Shown: positions 40,664 to 51,383, counted from the stretch's first letter. The stretch is 64,000 nt of DNA from Mycolicibacter algericus DSM 45454 (GCF_002086455.1 NZ_MVHC01000008.1:1-64000); one strand, 5' to 3'. The notes: generated by a model not told the origin, from the sequence alone. Translations and numbers: made by a program.

Positions 40664-40710
40664 TGGCAGGTGCAGGATTCGAACCTGCGTAGGCTTTCGC
40701 CGACGGATTT
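40664..40710. other. Predicted attachment core (3' half of tRNA-Tyr)
   Basis: The tRNA 3' end faces the integrase, so the crossover core should fall in the tRNA 3' half, with a second copy of this sequence at the far prophage end. That end is outside the window, so the exact core is not defined. Confidence 0.55.
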
Positions 40711-40746
40711 ACAGTCCGCTCCCATTGGCCGCTCGGGCAACCTGCC
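40664..40746 (-). tRNA. tRNA-Tyr (GTA)
   Basis: 83 nt. Acceptor stem GGCAGGT (40746-40740) pairs with ACCTGCC (40671-40665), discriminator A at 40664. Anticodon GTA at 40712-40710 in loop CTGTAAA. T-stem/loop GCAGG-TTCGAAT-CCTGC and the long variable arm (GGC-GAAA-GCC) expected of tRNA-Tyr. The 3' end reads ACCG, so the full CCA is not encoded. Intact despite the adjacent prophage. Confidence 0.95.
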
Positions 40747-40843
40747 GTATCGCGCCTAGCAGACTACAACGAGGATGGACCCGCGACACAAGCGGGCAGC
40801 ACAGCACCACAGCGCAGCACCGCACCAAAGAGAGGACAGGTTC

Positions 40844-41335
40844 GTGGCGGACTCATCGTTCGACATCGTCAGCAAGGTCGACCGGCAGGAGGTCGACAAC
40901 GCTTTGAACCAGGCCGCCAAGGAGCTGGCCACGCGGTTCGACTTCCGCGGCACCGACACCACCATCGCCTGGAAGGGTGAGGAGACCATCGAGTTGGTCA
41001 GCTCCACCGAGGAGCGGGTCAAGGCCGCCGTCGAGGTGTTCAAGGAGAAGCTGATCCGGCGCGACATCTCGATGAAGGCGTTCGACGCCGGCGACCCGCA
41101 ACCCTCGGGCAAAACCTACAAGGTCAGTGGCGGCCTCAAGCAGGGCATCAACGCCGAGCAGGCCAAGAAGATCAACAAGCTGGTCCGCGACGAGGGCCCC
41201 AAGGGCGTCAAGACCCAGATCCAGGGCGAGGAGATCCGGGTCTCGTCGAAGAAACGCGACGACCTGCAGGCCGTCATCTCGCTGCTCAAGGGCGCCGATT
41301 TGGACATTGCACTGCAGTTTGTCAACTACCGGTAG
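40844..41335 (+). CDS. yajQ: YajQ family nucleotide-binding protein
   Basis: 163 aa from GTG at 40844 with GAGAGGA upstream. Clear YajQ/UPF0234 sequence: [20 protein letters not shown] at the start, [27 protein letters not shown], and the end [12 protein letters not shown]. Members bind nucleic acid or cyclic-di-GMP in other bacteria; the mycobacterial role (Rv0566c) is unclear. First host gene beyond the prophage and tRNA. Confidence 0.92.
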   Translation: MADSSFDIVSKVDRQEVDNALNQAAKELATRFDFRGTDTTIAWKGEETIELVSSTEERVKAAVEVFKEKLIRRDISMKAFDAGDPQPSGKTYKVSGGLKQGINAEQAKKINKLVRDEGPKGVKTQIQGEEIRVSSKKRDDLQAVISLLKGADLDIALQFVNYR

Positions 41336-41379
41336 AAAGGCCCTGCCCACCGGCCCGCCGAGTGCCTAGGCTGGTGACC

Positions 41380-42855
41380 GTGAACACACAGGATGCCGTC
41401 GACGTCGTCATCGTCGGTGCCGGGATCTCCGGTATCGGCGCGGCCTACCGCATCGCCGAGCGAAATCCGGGCACCAGCTACGTCATCCTGGAGCGCCGCG
41501 AACGCATCGGCGGCACCTGGGACCTGTTCCGCTACCCCGGGGTGCGCTCGGACAGCAGCATCTTCACGCTGTGCCTGCCGTACGAGCCGTGGACCGGCCG
41601 GGAACGGGTGGCCGAGGGCCACGAGATCCGCGAGTACCTGACCGACGCCGCCCGCAAGCACGGCATCGACTCCCACATCCGGTTCAACAGCCACGTGACC
41701 GCCGCGGACTGGGATTCGTCGACCGACACCTGGACGGTCACCGTCGATGAGGGCGGCACCACCCGGAGCTACCGCAGCCGGTTCGTGTTCTTCGGGTCCG
41801 GCTACTACAACTACGACGACGGCTACACGCCGGAGTTCCCGGGCGTGCAGACCTTCACCGGCACGGTGGTGCACCCGCAGCACTGGCCCGAGGACCTGGA
41901 CTACACCGGCAAGAAGGTGGTAGTCATCGGCAGCGGCGCCACCGCGATGTCACTGGTGCCGGCCCTGACGCAGCGGGCCGGGCAGGTCACTTTGCTGCAG
42001 CGCACGCCGACGTATCTGATCTCGGCGTCGAAGTACAGCAGGTTCGTCGACGTGGTCGCGAAACTGTTGCCCCGCAAGTGGTCTCACCTGCTCATCCGGT
42101 TCACCATGGCGTTGTTCGAGGGCGTGGTCTGGTTCCTCGCCCGTAAGACGCCACCGCTGATGAAATGGCTGCTGCGCCGCCAGGCCGTCAAGAACCTGCC
42201 GCGCGGTTACCCCGTCGATGTCCACTTCAAGCCGCCGTACCAGCCGTGGGATCAGCGGCTCTGCCTGATCCTGGACGCCGATCTCTACGGCGAGATCAGC
42301 GCCGGGCGGCTGGAGATGGTCACCGACCGGATCGATCACTTCGACGCGTCCGGTATCGCGCTGCAATCCGGGCAGCACCTCGACGCCGACATCATCGTCA
42401 CCGCCACCGGCCTGCAGCTGCAGGCGCTGGGCGGAGTCCGGATCAGCCTGGACGGCACCGAGATCAAGCCGGCCGACCGGTTCGTCTACAAGGCGCACAT
42501 GCTCGAGGACGTGCCGAACCTGTTCTGGTGCGTGGGCTACACCAACGCCTCCTGGACGCTGCGCGCCGACATGACCGCCCGGGCCACCGCCAAGCTGATC
42601 GACCACATGAACTCGCGCGGTTACACCCACGCCTACCCGCATCTGGGCGATGAGCCGCTCACCGAGAAGCCCGCCTGGGACATTCAGGCCGGCTACGTGC
42701 TGCGCTCGTTGCACGCGCTGCCCAAGTCCGGCACCAAGCGGCCGTGGAATGTCCGGCAGAACTACTTCGCCGACGCCGTGGACTACCGCTTCGACCGGAT
42801 CGACGAGTCGATGGTGTTCGGGCGGGCCGGCGAAAGCGAACCACTGGCGGGGTAG
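41380..42855 (+). CDS. Flavin-containing (Baeyer-Villiger type) monooxygenase
   Basis: 491 aa (Rv0565c-like). FAD Rossmann motif VVIVGAGISGIGAA, an NADPH motif VVVIGSGATAMSLVP near residue 185, and the Baeyer-Villiger fingerprint FTGTVVHPQHWP. GTG at 41380 is chosen because TAGGCT (41367-41372) lies seven bases upstream, indicating a leaderless transcript; GTG at 41362 or 41374 is possible. Oxidises an unknown ketone or sulfide; related enzymes activate thioamide drugs. Confidence 0.88.
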   Translation: MNTQDAVDVVIVGAGISGIGAAYRIAERNPGTSYVILERRERIGGTWDLFRYPGVRSDSSIFTLCLPYEPWTGRERVAEGHEIREYLTDAARKHGIDSHIRFNSHVTAADWDSSTDTWTVTVDEGGTTRSYRSRFVFFGSGYYNYDDGYTPEFPGVQTFTGTVVHPQHWPEDLDYTGKKVVVIGSGATAMSLVPALTQRAGQVTLLQRTPTYLISASKYSRFVDVVAKLLPRKWSHLLIRFTMALFEGVVWFLARKTPPLMKWLLRRQAVKNLPRGYPVDVHFKPPYQPWDQRLCLILDADLYGEISAGRLEMVTDRIDHFDASGIALQSGQHLDADIIVTATGLQLQALGGVRISLDGTEIKPADRFVYKAHMLEDVPNLFWCVGYTNASWTLRADMTARATAKLIDHMNSRGYTHAYPHLGDEPLTEKPAWDIQAGYVLRSLHALPKSGTKRPWNVRQNYFADAVDYRFDRIDESMVFGRAGESEPLAG

Positions 42856-42874
42856 GCCGGGGTAACTTCGCCCC

Positions 42875-43900
42875 ATGGCAGCTGCTACCCGCACCCCCAA
42901 GGTCGTCGTACTCGGCGGCGGATCGTTCGGCACCACGGTGGCCTCCATCTGCTCGCGGCGCGCGCCGACGCTGCAGTGGGTGCGATCCGAATCGACCGCC
43001 GACGACATCAACGCCAACCGGCGCAACAGCCGCTACCTGGGCAACGAGGTGGTGCTGTCCGAGACCTTGCGCGCCACTACCGATTTCGCCGAGGCCGCCC
43101 ACAGCGCCGACGTGGTCGTGATGGCGGTGCCCTCGCACGGCTTCCGGGGCGTGCTCACCGAGCTCGCCAGCGAGCTGCGGCCGTGGGTGCCGGTGGTGTC
43201 ACTGGTCAAGGGCCTGGAACAGGGCACCAACATGCGGATGTCGCAGATCGTCGACGAGGTGCTGCCCGGCCACCCCGCCGGCATCCTGGCCGGCCCGAAC
43301 ATCGCCCGCGAGATCGCCGAGGGTTATGCCGCGGCCGCGGTGCTGGCCATGCCCGACCCACACCTGGCCGCCGAGCTGGCGCTGCTGTTCCGCACCAAAC
43401 GGTTCCGGGTCTACACCAGCGACGACGTGACCGGTGTCGAGATGGCCGGCGCGCTCAAGAACGTCTATGCGATCGCGGTGGGGATGGGCTATTCGCTGGG
43501 GATCGGCGAGAACACCCGGGCCATGGTGATGGCGCGGTCGGTGCGGGAGATGTCCAAGCTCGGCGAGGCGATGGGCGGCGCCCGCGACACCTTCTCCGGC
43601 CTGGCCGGCATGGGCGATCTGATCGTCACCTGCACCAGCCAGCGCAGCCGCAACCGCTTCGTCGGCGAACAGCTGGGCGCGGGCAAACCGATCGACGAGA
43701 TCATCGCGTCGATGAACCAGGTCGCCGAGGGCGTGCGAGCCGCCAGCGTGATCATGGAGTTCGCCTCGCAGTACGGGCTGAACATGCCGATCGCGCGCGA
43801 GGTCGACGGCGTGATCAACCACGGCTCCACCGTCGAGCAGGCCTACCGCGGGCTGATCGCCGAAACACCCGGGCACGAGGTGGAGGGAACCGGGTTCTGA
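42875..43900 (+). CDS. gpsA: Glycerol-3-phosphate dehydrogenase [NAD(P)+]
   Basis: 341 aa. Nucleotide-binding VVVLGGGSFGTTVASI, substrate region AGPNIAREIAEGY, and the catalytic Lys in EMAGALKNVYAIAVGM. Makes sn-glycerol 3-phosphate for phospholipid synthesis. Follows the monooxygenase as in M. tuberculosis (Rv0564c). TAACTT (42863-42868) six bases before the ATG suggests its own leaderless promoter. Confidence 0.94.
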   Translation: MAAATRTPKVVVLGGGSFGTTVASICSRRAPTLQWVRSESTADDINANRRNSRYLGNEVVLSETLRATTDFAEAAHSADVVVMAVPSHGFRGVLTELASELRPWVPVVSLVKGLEQGTNMRMSQIVDEVLPGHPAGILAGPNIAREIAEGYAAAAVLAMPDPHLAAELALLFRTKRFRVYTSDDVTGVEMAGALKNVYAIAVGMGYSLGIGENTRAMVMARSVREMSKLGEAMGGARDTFSGLAGMGDLIVTCTSQRSRNRFVGEQLGAGKPIDEIIASMNQVAEGVRAASVIMEFASQYGLNMPIAREVDGVINHGSTVEQAYRGLIAETPGHEVEGTGF

Positions 43901-44042
43901 CTGTGTGATCGCTGTGGGATTCGCTCCGACTGTGTAACCGATGTTTACTTGCCGGACATGTCATATTCCTGATTCGGAAATACAAGATCAATAGTTTTCC
44001 CGCATCTCGGCAACACCGATGAGGGCAGGGGAACCAACCACG

Positions 44043-45554
44043 ATGCTGACCGCGCGCAAAGCCGGCACCGACGTCGACCGACGATCGGGCCGATCGCGCA
44101 CGATCCTGCGTTACGACCTGCCGGCATCCCTGGTGGTGTTCCTAGTCGCGCTGCCGCTGTCGCTGGGCATCGCCATCGCCTCCGACGCCCCGGTGCTGGC
44201 CGGTCTGATCGCCGCCATCGTCGGCGGCATCGTCGTCGGCGCGCTGGGCGGGTCGCCCCTGCAGGTGAGCGGGCCGGCGGCCGGGTTGACCGTCGTCGTC
44301 GCCGATCTGGTGAGCCGGTTCGGCTGGAAGGTGACGTGCGCGATCACCGTCGGCGCAGGCGTGCTGCAGATAGTGCTGGGACTGAGTCGGGTGGCGCGGG
44401 CCGCGCTGGCGATCTCACCGGTGGTGGTGCACGCCATGCTGGCCGGCATCGGCCTCACGATCACCCTGCAACAACTTCACGTGTTGCTGGGCGGTCAATC
44501 GGCGAGTTCGGCGTGGGAGAACTTGGCCGGCCTGCCCGACGGGCTGGTCGAGGCCCATGGCACCGAGCCGGTCCTGGGCATCCTGGTCATCATCACCATG
44601 CTCGCCTGGCGATCGGTGCCCGGCGCGCTGGGCCGGGTTCCCGGGCCGTTGGTCGCGATCGTCGGGGCGACGGTGCTGACGGTGGTCTTCTCCCTCGACG
44701 TGCGTCGCATCAAGCTGGACGGGTCCCTGCTGGACGCCGTGCAACTGCCCGGGCTGCCGCACGGCAACTGGACTGGCGCCTTCCTCGGCGTGGTCGTCGT
44801 GGCGTTGATCGCCAGCGTGGAGAGCCTGCTCTCGGCGGTGTCGGTGGACCGGATGCACACCGGGGCCCGCACCGACTTCAACCGCGAACTGATCGGTCAG
44901 GGCGCCGCCAACGTCACCTCCGGGATGCTGGGCGGCCTGCCGATCACCGGGGTGATCGTCCGCAGCGCCACCAACGTCAATTCCGGCGCGAAGTCCCGGG
45001 CGTCGGCGTTCCTGCACGGCGTGTGGATCCTGTTGTTCGCCCTGCCGTTCGCGGCGCTGGTTCAGCAGATCCCGAGTGCGGCGCTGGCCGGCCTGCTGAT
45101 CACCGTCGGGGTCCAGCTGATCAAAACGGTTCACATCGAAGCCGCTTGGCGCAGCGGGGATCTCGCGGTCTACCTGGTGACGGTGCTGGGCGTGGTGTTC
45201 CTCAACCTGCTGCACGGGGTGCTGATCGGGCTGGCGCTGGCGATGGTGTTGACCGGCTGGCGGGTGATCCGGGTGAAGATCGTCGCCGAGCACATCGGCG
45301 ACGAGTGGCTGGTGGCCGTCTCGGGCGCGTGCACCTTCCTGGCGCTGCCCCGGCTGACGGGCGTGCTGGCGGCGATCCCGGCCGGCACGCATGTCACCCT
45401 CGACGTCTCGACCACCTACCTCGACCAGGCGGCCGAGCAGGCGATCGAGGACTGGCGGCGACAGCATTGCGCCACCGGCGGCACGGTATACACCCCCGGT
45501 GCGGCCGCGGCAGACTCAACAGCCGACGCAAACACGCCAGCGAGCCGGCCGTGA
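44043..45554 (+). CDS. SulP family anion transporter
   Basis: 503 aa. Many membrane segments (LVVFLVALPLSLGIAIA, then GLIAAIVGGIVVGALGGSP and others) and SulP motifs such as QVSGPAAGLTVVVADL, GGLPITGVIVRSATNVNSG. The C-terminal 90 residues resemble a reduced STAS domain (GTHVTLDVSTTYLDQAAEQ). Probably exchanges sulfate, bicarbonate or another anion. Not at this place in M. tuberculosis. ATG at 44043; an earlier ATG at 44019 is possible. The 142-base AT-rich gap before it probably contains its promoter. Confidence 0.85.
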   Translation: MLTARKAGTDVDRRSGRSRTILRYDLPASLVVFLVALPLSLGIAIASDAPVLAGLIAAIVGGIVVGALGGSPLQVSGPAAGLTVVVADLVSRFGWKVTCAITVGAGVLQIVLGLSRVARAALAISPVVVHAMLAGIGLTITLQQLHVLLGGQSASSAWENLAGLPDGLVEAHGTEPVLGILVIITMLAWRSVPGALGRVPGPLVAIVGATVLTVVFSLDVRRIKLDGSLLDAVQLPGLPHGNWTGAFLGVVVVALIASVESLLSAVSVDRMHTGARTDFNRELIGQGAANVTSGMLGGLPITGVIVRSATNVNSGAKSRASAFLHGVWILLFALPFAALVQQIPSAALAGLLITVGVQLIKTVHIEAAWRSGDLAVYLVTVLGVVFLNLLHGVLIGLALAMVLTGWRVIRVKIVAEHIGDEWLVAVSGACTFLALPRLTGVLAAIPAGTHVTLDVSTTYLDQAAEQAIEDWRRQHCATGGTVYTPGAAAADSTADANTPASRP

Positions 45555-45572
45555 GCTGAGCGCGAAAGCGCC

Positions 45573-46421
45573 TCAGCCCCGGGCCATCTCCTCGAGCCGG
45601 CGAATCCGGTCGGCCATCGGCGGGTGGGTGGAGAACAGCTGGCCGACCTTCTCCCCGACCCGGAACGGGTTGGCGATCATCAGGTGCGACTGGCTGGCCA
45701 GCTGCGGTTCGGGCGGCAGCGGCGCGGCCTGCACCCCGTCGGAAATCTTGCGCAGCGCCGACGCCAGCGCCAGCGGGTCACCGGTGAGCACGGCACCGGA
45801 CTGGTCGGCCTGGTACTCGCGCGAGCGCGACACCGCCAACCGCACGATCGACGCCGCCAGCGGCCCCACCAGCGCGACCAGCAGCATCGCCAGCGGATTG
45901 CCGTCGCGGCGGTTGCCCATGAACATCGCCATGTTGGCCAACCCGGTGACCACCGAGGCCAGCGCGCCGGCGACACACGAGATCAGGATGTCGCGGTTGT
46001 AGACATGCGACAGCTCGTGGCCGAGCACCGCGCGCAGCTCGCGCTCATTGAGCAGCCGCAGAATCCCGCTGGTGCAGCACACCGCGGCGTGGCGCGGGTT
46101 GCGTCCGGTGGCGAACGCGTTGGGGGCATTGGTGTCGCTGACGTACAGCCGCGGCATCGGCTGGTGGGCGGCGGTGGCCAGCTCGCGCACGATCCGGTAG
46201 ATCTCCGGCGCCTGCACCTCGGTAACCGGCTGCGCGCGCATCGCCCGCAACGCCAGCTTGTCGCTGTTGAAGTAGGTGTAGACATTCATCCCCACCGCGA
46301 ACAACACCGCCAGCCACATCATCTGCGGCCCGAACGCCCGGCCCACCAAGACGATCAGCCCCGACATGACGAGCAGCAGCAAGAACGTCTTCGCCGTGTT
46401 GCGATGCGGGTGCCAGGTCAT
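45573..46421 (-). CDS. htpX: HtpX membrane zinc metalloprotease
   Basis: 282 aa from ATG at 46421 with GAGGAGG upstream. Two N-terminal membrane helices ([31 protein letters not shown]), the zinc motif HELSH ([13 protein letters not shown]) and the third ligand in [14 protein letters not shown]. Degrades misfolded membrane proteins. Same neighbour relation as Rv0563 next to grcC1. Confidence 0.95.
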   Translation of the reverse strand: MTWHPHRNTAKTFLLLLVMSGLIVLVGRAFGPQMMWLAVLFAVGMNVYTYFNSDKLALRAMRAQPVTEVQAPEIYRIVRELATAAHQPMPRLYVSDTNAPNAFATGRNPRHAAVCCTSGILRLLNERELRAVLGHELSHVYNRDILISCVAGALASVVTGLANMAMFMGNRRDGNPLAMLLVALVGPLAASIVRLAVSRSREYQADQSGAVLTGDPLALASALRKISDGVQAAPLPPEPQLASQSHLMIANPFRVGEKVGQLFSTHPPMADRIRRLEEMARG

Positions 46422-46494
46422 CGACTTCCTCCTCGGAGATCCGCGGTCTTGCTCATTAAACGCCGCGGACACCGCGCGGGTTCCGGCATTGCGA

Positions 46495-47511
46495 TCAGCC
46501 GTGCCGGTTGACGGTGTAGTCGACCAGGCCGGCCAATGCCGCACGGCCCACGCAGTCGGGCAGCGAGGCCAGCTCCGCGCGGGCCTGCGCGGCGTAGTCG
46601 GCCACCGTCTGCTTCGCCCTCGCCATGCCCGCCGACGCCCGCAGCAACCCCAGCGCCTCGGCCAGCACCGCATCGTCGGTGACCGGCTCGGCCAGCAAGG
46701 TGCGCAGCCGCTCGGCGTCCGGGCCGGTCTCGGCCAGCGCGTAGAGCACCGGCAGGGTGTGCACGCCTTCGCGCAGGTCGGTGCCGGGCAGCTTGCCGGA
46801 CTCGTCGGGGTCGGAATCGATGTCGATGATGTCGTCGGAGATCTGGAACGCGGTGCCGACGATGCCGCCGAGCCGGGCCAGCCGCTCGATCTGTTCGTCG
46901 TCGGCGCCGGAGAACGTGGCGCCGAACCGGCCGGACGCCGAGATCAGGCACGCCGTCTTCTCGTAGACCACTTTGAGGTAGTGCTCGATCGCGTCCACCC
47001 CCTCGTCGGCGCCGCGGGTCTCGCGCATCTGGCCGGTCACCAGCTGGGCGAACGTCTCGGCGATGATGCGCACCGCCTCCGGCCCGAGCCGCGACACCAG
47101 CCGGGAGGCCGTCGCGAACAGATAGTCGCCGGCCAGGATCGCGATGTTGTTGCCCCAGCGTGCGTTGGCGCTCGGCGCCCCGCGGCGGATCTGCGCCTCG
47201 TCCATCACGTCGTCGTGATACAGCGTGGCCAGGTGCACCAGCTCGATCACCGCGCCGGCCACGGTCACCTGCCAGGCGTCGGGTTCGGGGCCCAGCTGGG
47301 CCGACAGCACGGTGAACAACGGCCGGAAGCGCTTGCCGCCGGCGTCGAACAGGTGGGTGACGGCCTCGGTCATCAGCGCGTCGCCGCCGCGCAACTCGGT
47401 GTCCATCAGCTCTTCGATGCGCGCCACCCCGTCGCGGACGCTGCCCGCGAACGCCGGGTCGCCCAGCCCGCCGAAATCCAGCCCCGCCACCACACTCGCC
47501 GGTGTCCTCAC
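46495..47511 (-). CDS. grcC1: Polyprenyl diphosphate synthase (GrcC1)
   Basis: 338 aa from GTG at 47511. Both Asp-rich motifs are present: YHDDVMDEA (first) and [11 protein letters not shown] (second), plus [14 protein letters not shown]. Makes the long isoprenoid tail for menaquinone, fitting the surrounding men genes. TATGTT on this strand (47523-47518) six bases before the GTG indicates a leaderless promoter, overlapping that of menJ. Confidence 0.92.
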   Translation of the reverse strand: MRTPASVVAGLDFGGLGDPAFAGSVRDGVARIEELMDTELRGGDALMTEAVTHLFDAGGKRFRPLFTVLSAQLGPEPDAWQVTVAGAVIELVHLATLYHDDVMDEAQIRRGAPSANARWGNNIAILAGDYLFATASRLVSRLGPEAVRIIAETFAQLVTGQMRETRGADEGVDAIEHYLKVVYEKTACLISASGRFGATFSGADDEQIERLARLGGIVGTAFQISDDIIDIDSDPDESGKLPGTDLREGVHTLPVLYALAETGPDAERLRTLLAEPVTDDAVLAEALGLLRASAGMARAKQTVADYAAQARAELASLPDCVGRAALAGLVDYTVNRHG

Positions 47512-47517
47512 GGCTCC

Positions 47518-47525
47518 AACATACT
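47518..47525. promoter_or_regulatory. Overlapping divergent -10 elements of grcC1 and menJ
   Basis: The eight bases AACATACT serve both ways: TATGTT on the minus strand six bases before grcC1, and CATACT on the plus strand seven bases before GTG 47533 of menJ. Only one polymerase can occupy the site at a time. Confidence 0.55.
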
Positions 47526-47526
47526 T

Positions 47527-48765
47527 GTGAGTGTGAATTCCAGCGCTGAGACCGTGGCCGACGTGGTGATAGTCGGGGCCGGTCCGTCGGGGTCGGCGGC
47601 CGCCGCCTGGGCGGCGCGGGCGGGCCGGGACGTGCTGGTGGTCGACCGGGCCACCTTCCCCCGCGACAAGCCCTGCGGCGACGGGCTGACCCCCAGGGCC
47701 GTCGAGCAGCTCGAATTGCTGGGCCTGGGCGACTGGCTCGACAGCCACATCCGGCACCGCGGCCTGCGGATGTCGGGGTTCGGCGGCGACGTGCAGGTGG
47801 ACTGGCCCGGGCCGTCGTTCCCGTCGACCGGCAGCGCCGCGCCGCGCACCGAGCTCGACGACCGCATCCGCAAGGTCGCCGAGGAATCGGGTGCGCGAAT
47901 GCTGTTGGGCGCCAAGGCCGTCGACGCCCATTACGATTCGTCGGGGCGAGTGCGTTCGGTGCTGCTGGCCGACGGTTCGGAGGTCAGCTGTCGGAGCTTG
48001 ATTGTGGCCGACGGGGCCCGCTCCACACTGGGCCGGGTGCTGGGCCGGCAATGGCACCAGGAGACGGTCTACGGGGTGGCCGCGCGCGGGTACCTGGCCT
48101 CGCCGCGCGCCGACGAACCCTGGCTGACCTCGCACCTGGAACTGCGCGGACCCGACGGCGCGGTGCTGCCGGGCTACGGCTGGATCTTCCCGCTGGGCAA
48201 CGGCGAGGTGAACATCGGCGTCGGCGCGCTGGCCACCGTCAAGCGGCCCGCCGACGTGGCGTTGCGGCCGCTGATGTCCTACTACGCCGACCTGCGCCGC
48301 GACGAGTGGGGATTCGAGGGCCCGGTGCGCGCGCCGGCCAGCGCACTGTTGCCGATGGGCGGCGCGGTCTCGGGGATCGCCGGGCCGAACTGGATGCTGA
48401 TCGGCGACGCCGCCGCGTGCGTCAACCCGCTCAACGGCGAGGGCATCGACTACGGGATGGAGACCGGGCAGCTGGCGGCCGAGATGCTCGACTGCCCGGA
48501 CCTGACCCACGCTTGGCCGGAGTTGCTGGCCGCCCGCTACGCCCGCGGGTTCTCGGTGGCCCGCCGGCTGGCGCTGCTGCTGACGTTCCCGCGGTTCCTA
48601 CCGGCCACCGGCCCGGTGGCGATGCGCTCGACGACGCTGATGCGGGTGGCGGTGCGGGTGATGGCCAACCTGGTCACCGATGAGGACGCGGACTTCGTGG
48701 CGCGCGCCTGGCGCGGCGGGGGGCGGCTGTCCCGGCTGATCGACCGCCGCCAGCCGTTCCTGTAA
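47527..48765 (+). CDS. menJ: Menaquinone reductase MenJ
   Basis: 412 aa geranylgeranyl reductase family flavoprotein. FAD motif VVIVGAGPSGSAAAAWAAR, then FPRDKPCGDGLTPRAVEQL and GYGWIFPLGNGEVNIGVGAL, and FAD-binding end LIGDAAACVNPLNGEGIDYG. Very close to Rv0561c, which saturates one isoprene unit of menaquinone. GTG at 47527 gives SVNSSAE, like M. tuberculosis; GTG at 47533 matches the putative leaderless start. Confidence 0.94.
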   Translation: MSVNSSAETVADVVIVGAGPSGSAAAAWAARAGRDVLVVDRATFPRDKPCGDGLTPRAVEQLELLGLGDWLDSHIRHRGLRMSGFGGDVQVDWPGPSFPSTGSAAPRTELDDRIRKVAEESGARMLLGAKAVDAHYDSSGRVRSVLLADGSEVSCRSLIVADGARSTLGRVLGRQWHQETVYGVAARGYLASPRADEPWLTSHLELRGPDGAVLPGYGWIFPLGNGEVNIGVGALATVKRPADVALRPLMSYYADLRRDEWGFEGPVRAPASALLPMGGAVSGIAGPNWMLIGDAAACVNPLNGEGIDYGMETGQLAAEMLDCPDLTHAWPELLAARYARGFSVARRLALLLTFPRFLPATGPVAMRSTTLMRVAVRVMANLVTDEDADFVARAWRGGGRLSRLIDRRQPFL

Positions 48766-48777
48766 CTTTCCTTCCGC

Positions 48778-48835
48778 CGAGCAGACGCATAGGCCCCCTA
48801 TTCAGCTCCGTTTAGGGGGCCTACGCGTCTGCTCG
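48778..48835. terminator. Long bidirectional hairpin after menJ
   Basis: Left arm 48778-48800 pairs with 48813-48835 over 23 bp with one mismatch and a 12-base loop. Ends menJ transcription and insulates the next gene. Confidence 0.75.
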
Positions 48836-48852
48836 CCGCGATGTCAGGGCCA

Positions 48853-49565
<713 letters not shown>

Positions 49566-49570
49566 CAGCC

Positions 49571-50014
49571 ATGACCGCGGGGAAACTCCCCGGCTGGCTC
49601 AAGCCGATGAACAAGGTCATGGTGGCGATTCAGAAGCTCGGCATCACCGCGGGCCCGGTCAGTGTGTTGACGGTGCCCGGCCGCAAGTCCGGTCAGCCGC
49701 GCAGCACCCCGATGACGCCGTTCACCTACGGCGGGCGACCGCACGGTGTGGCGTTTCCGGGTGCCGACTGGGCCAGCAATGCACGCGCCGCGGGCGTGGG
49801 AACCCTGAGCCGCGGTCGCAAGTCGCGGCAGGTGCAGATCGTCGAACTGTCGGCCGAGGAGGCCCGCCCGGTGTTGCGGGTGTTTCACGACGAGGTGCCG
49901 GTCGGTGTCGGCTTCATGAAACGCACCGGCTTGGTGCAACAGGGCACCCCGGACGAGGTGGAGGCACTGGCCGGGCGCGTCTCGGTCTTCCGGTTCGACC
50001 CGCTGCCGAACTGA
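49571..50014 (+). CDS. F420-dependent nitroreductase family (FDOR) protein
   Basis: 147 aa, starting five bases after the methyltransferase stop, so likely co-transcribed. Deazaflavin-binding pattern: LTVPGRKSGQPRSTPMTPF, GGRPHGVAFPGADWASNARA. Belongs to the split-beta-barrel FDOR/Ddn-like group that uses cofactor F420 in mycobacteria. Substrate unknown. Confidence 0.85.
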   Translation: MTAGKLPGWLKPMNKVMVAIQKLGITAGPVSVLTVPGRKSGQPRSTPMTPFTYGGRPHGVAFPGADWASNARAAGVGTLSRGRKSRQVQIVELSAEEARPVLRVFHDEVPVGVGFMKRTGLVQQGTPDEVEALAGRVSVFRFDPLPN

Positions 50015-50020
50015 CCGTCG

Positions 50021-50713
50021 TCAGGCCGGGAGCTTGCGGGCCGAGTGCAGCGCCACGATGCCGCCGGTGAGGTTGCGCCAACCCACGTCCGACCAGCCTG
50101 CCTGCCCGATCTGCTCGGCCAGCGCGGCCTGATCCGGCCAGGCGCGAATCGACTCGGCCAGATAGACGTAGGCCTCCGGATTTGACGACACGGCGCGGGC
50201 CACCGCCGGCAGTGCCCGCATCAGGTACTCCTTGTAGGCGGTGGCGAACACCGGGATTCTCGGAGTGGAGAACTCACAGACCACCAGCCGCCCACCGGCT
50301 TTGGTCACCCGGGCCATCTCGCGCAGGCCCGCCACGTGGTCGACGACGTTGCGCAGCCCGAAGCTGATCGTCACCGCGTCGAACACCGCGTCGCCGAACG
50401 GCAGTTTGGTGGCATCCCCGGCCACCTTGGGCACGTCACGCTTGTGGCCGGCGGCCAGCATGCCGACCGAGAAATCCGCGGCCACACACCACGCACCGGA
50501 TTTCGCGAGTTCGACGGTCGACACGGCAGTGCCGGCGGCCAGGTCCAGCACCTTCTCCCCCGGCTGCAACGCGAGAGCCTTGCGGGTGGCCCGGCGCCAG
50601 GCACGGTCGCGGCCCAGCGACATCACGGTGTTGGTCAGGTCGTAGCGGCGCGCGACGCCATCGAACATCGATGCCACGGCGTGGGGGTCTTTGTCCAGGC
50701 TGGCGCGGCTCAC
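50021..50713 (-). CDS. menG: Demethylmenaquinone methyltransferase
   Basis: 230 aa from GTG at 50713. UbiE/MenG signatures: [55 protein letters not shown], and [13 protein letters not shown]. Performs the last methylation in menaquinone synthesis. TAGCGT on this strand (50726-50721), seven bases before the GTG, indicates leaderless transcription. Confidence 0.95.
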   Translation of the reverse strand: MSRASLDKDPHAVASMFDGVARRYDLTNTVMSLGRDRAWRRATRKALALQPGEKVLDLAAGTAVSTVELAKSGAWCVAADFSVGMLAAGHKRDVPKVAGDATKLPFGDAVFDAVTISFGLRNVVDHVAGLREMARVTKAGGRLVVCEFSTPRIPVFATAYKEYLMRALPAVARAVSSNPEAYVYLAESIRAWPDQAALAEQIGQAGWSDVGWRNLTGGIVALHSARKLPA

Positions 50714-50720
50714 CGGGTTG

Positions 50721-50743
50721 ACGCTACCCGCCTCCGATAAGGT
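50721..50743. promoter_or_regulatory. Divergent -10 elements of menG and the DsbA-like gene
   Basis: Minus strand TAGCGT (50721-50726) serves menG; plus strand TAAGGT (50738-50743) serves the gene at 50751. Each is seven bases from its start codon, so both transcripts are probably leaderless. Confidence 0.6.
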
Positions 50744-50750
50744 TCGTGGA

Positions 50751-51383
50751 ATGCGGTCTTGGCTGGGCACATTGGTGGCACTGGTGACGTTCGGCGTGGC
50801 GTTGGCGGCTCCGGCGACAGCCGAACCGCCCGGCACCACGCTGGCACCCGACCACTTCGGGGTGCTCGCCGGATCGGCCGACGCCCCGGTGCAGCTGGAG
50901 ATCTTCTGCGACCCGCAGTGCTCCGAATGCGCGAAATTCATGGCGGACTCCGGTGACGAGCTGGGCCGGCAGCTGGCCGCCGGGGATGTCGCGGTGACCT
51001 ACCGGTGGATGACGTTTCTGGACGCCCGCCGGGGCAATGACACCTCCGCGCGGGTCGGCAACGCGCTGATGGCAGCCGCCGACCCGGCCACCTCGGCGGC
51101 GACCTACCAGACGTTCGTCAACGAGCTGTACCGCAACGGCGGCACCCCGAACCTCGAGGAGATCGCGACCACCGCTCGGGACAGCGGCCTGCCCGCCCAC
51201 GTGGTGGACCGGATCGCCGCCGGGGAGTTCGCGGTCGACCCCACATCGATGAACGCCTTCAACCGGGTGCAACTGCTGGCGGCCAACCCGGAGAGTCCCG
51301 GCACCCCCACGGTTTACGACCTTGGCACCAGAACGGTCGTCGAAACCGATGATGTCGGCTGGCTGGACCGGCTACCGCGCTAG
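50751..51383 (+). CDS. Secreted DsbA-like thioredoxin-fold protein
   Basis: 210 aa. Signal peptide ([20 protein letters not shown], cleavage near APATA-EP), then a thioredoxin fold with CSEC as the CxxC site ([13 protein letters not shown]) and a cis-Pro region near the end ([10 protein letters not shown]). Probably an exported thiol oxidoreductase. In M. tuberculosis this slot holds other genes, so it is lineage-specific here. Confidence 0.85.
   Translation: MRSWLGTLVALVTFGVALAAPATAEPPGTTLAPDHFGVLAGSADAPVQLEIFCDPQCSECAKFMADSGDELGRQLAAGDVAVTYRWMTFLDARRGNDTSARVGNALMAAADPATSAATYQTFVNELYRNGGTPNLEEIATTARDSGLPAHVVDRIAAGEFAVDPTSMNAFNRVQLLAANPESPGTPTVYDLGTRTVVETDDVGWLDRLPR

Noticed and set aside
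44415..45467. 350-codon minus-strand frame opposite the SulP gene
   Set aside because: His/Gln/Arg-rich antisense shadow of a clear membrane transporter.
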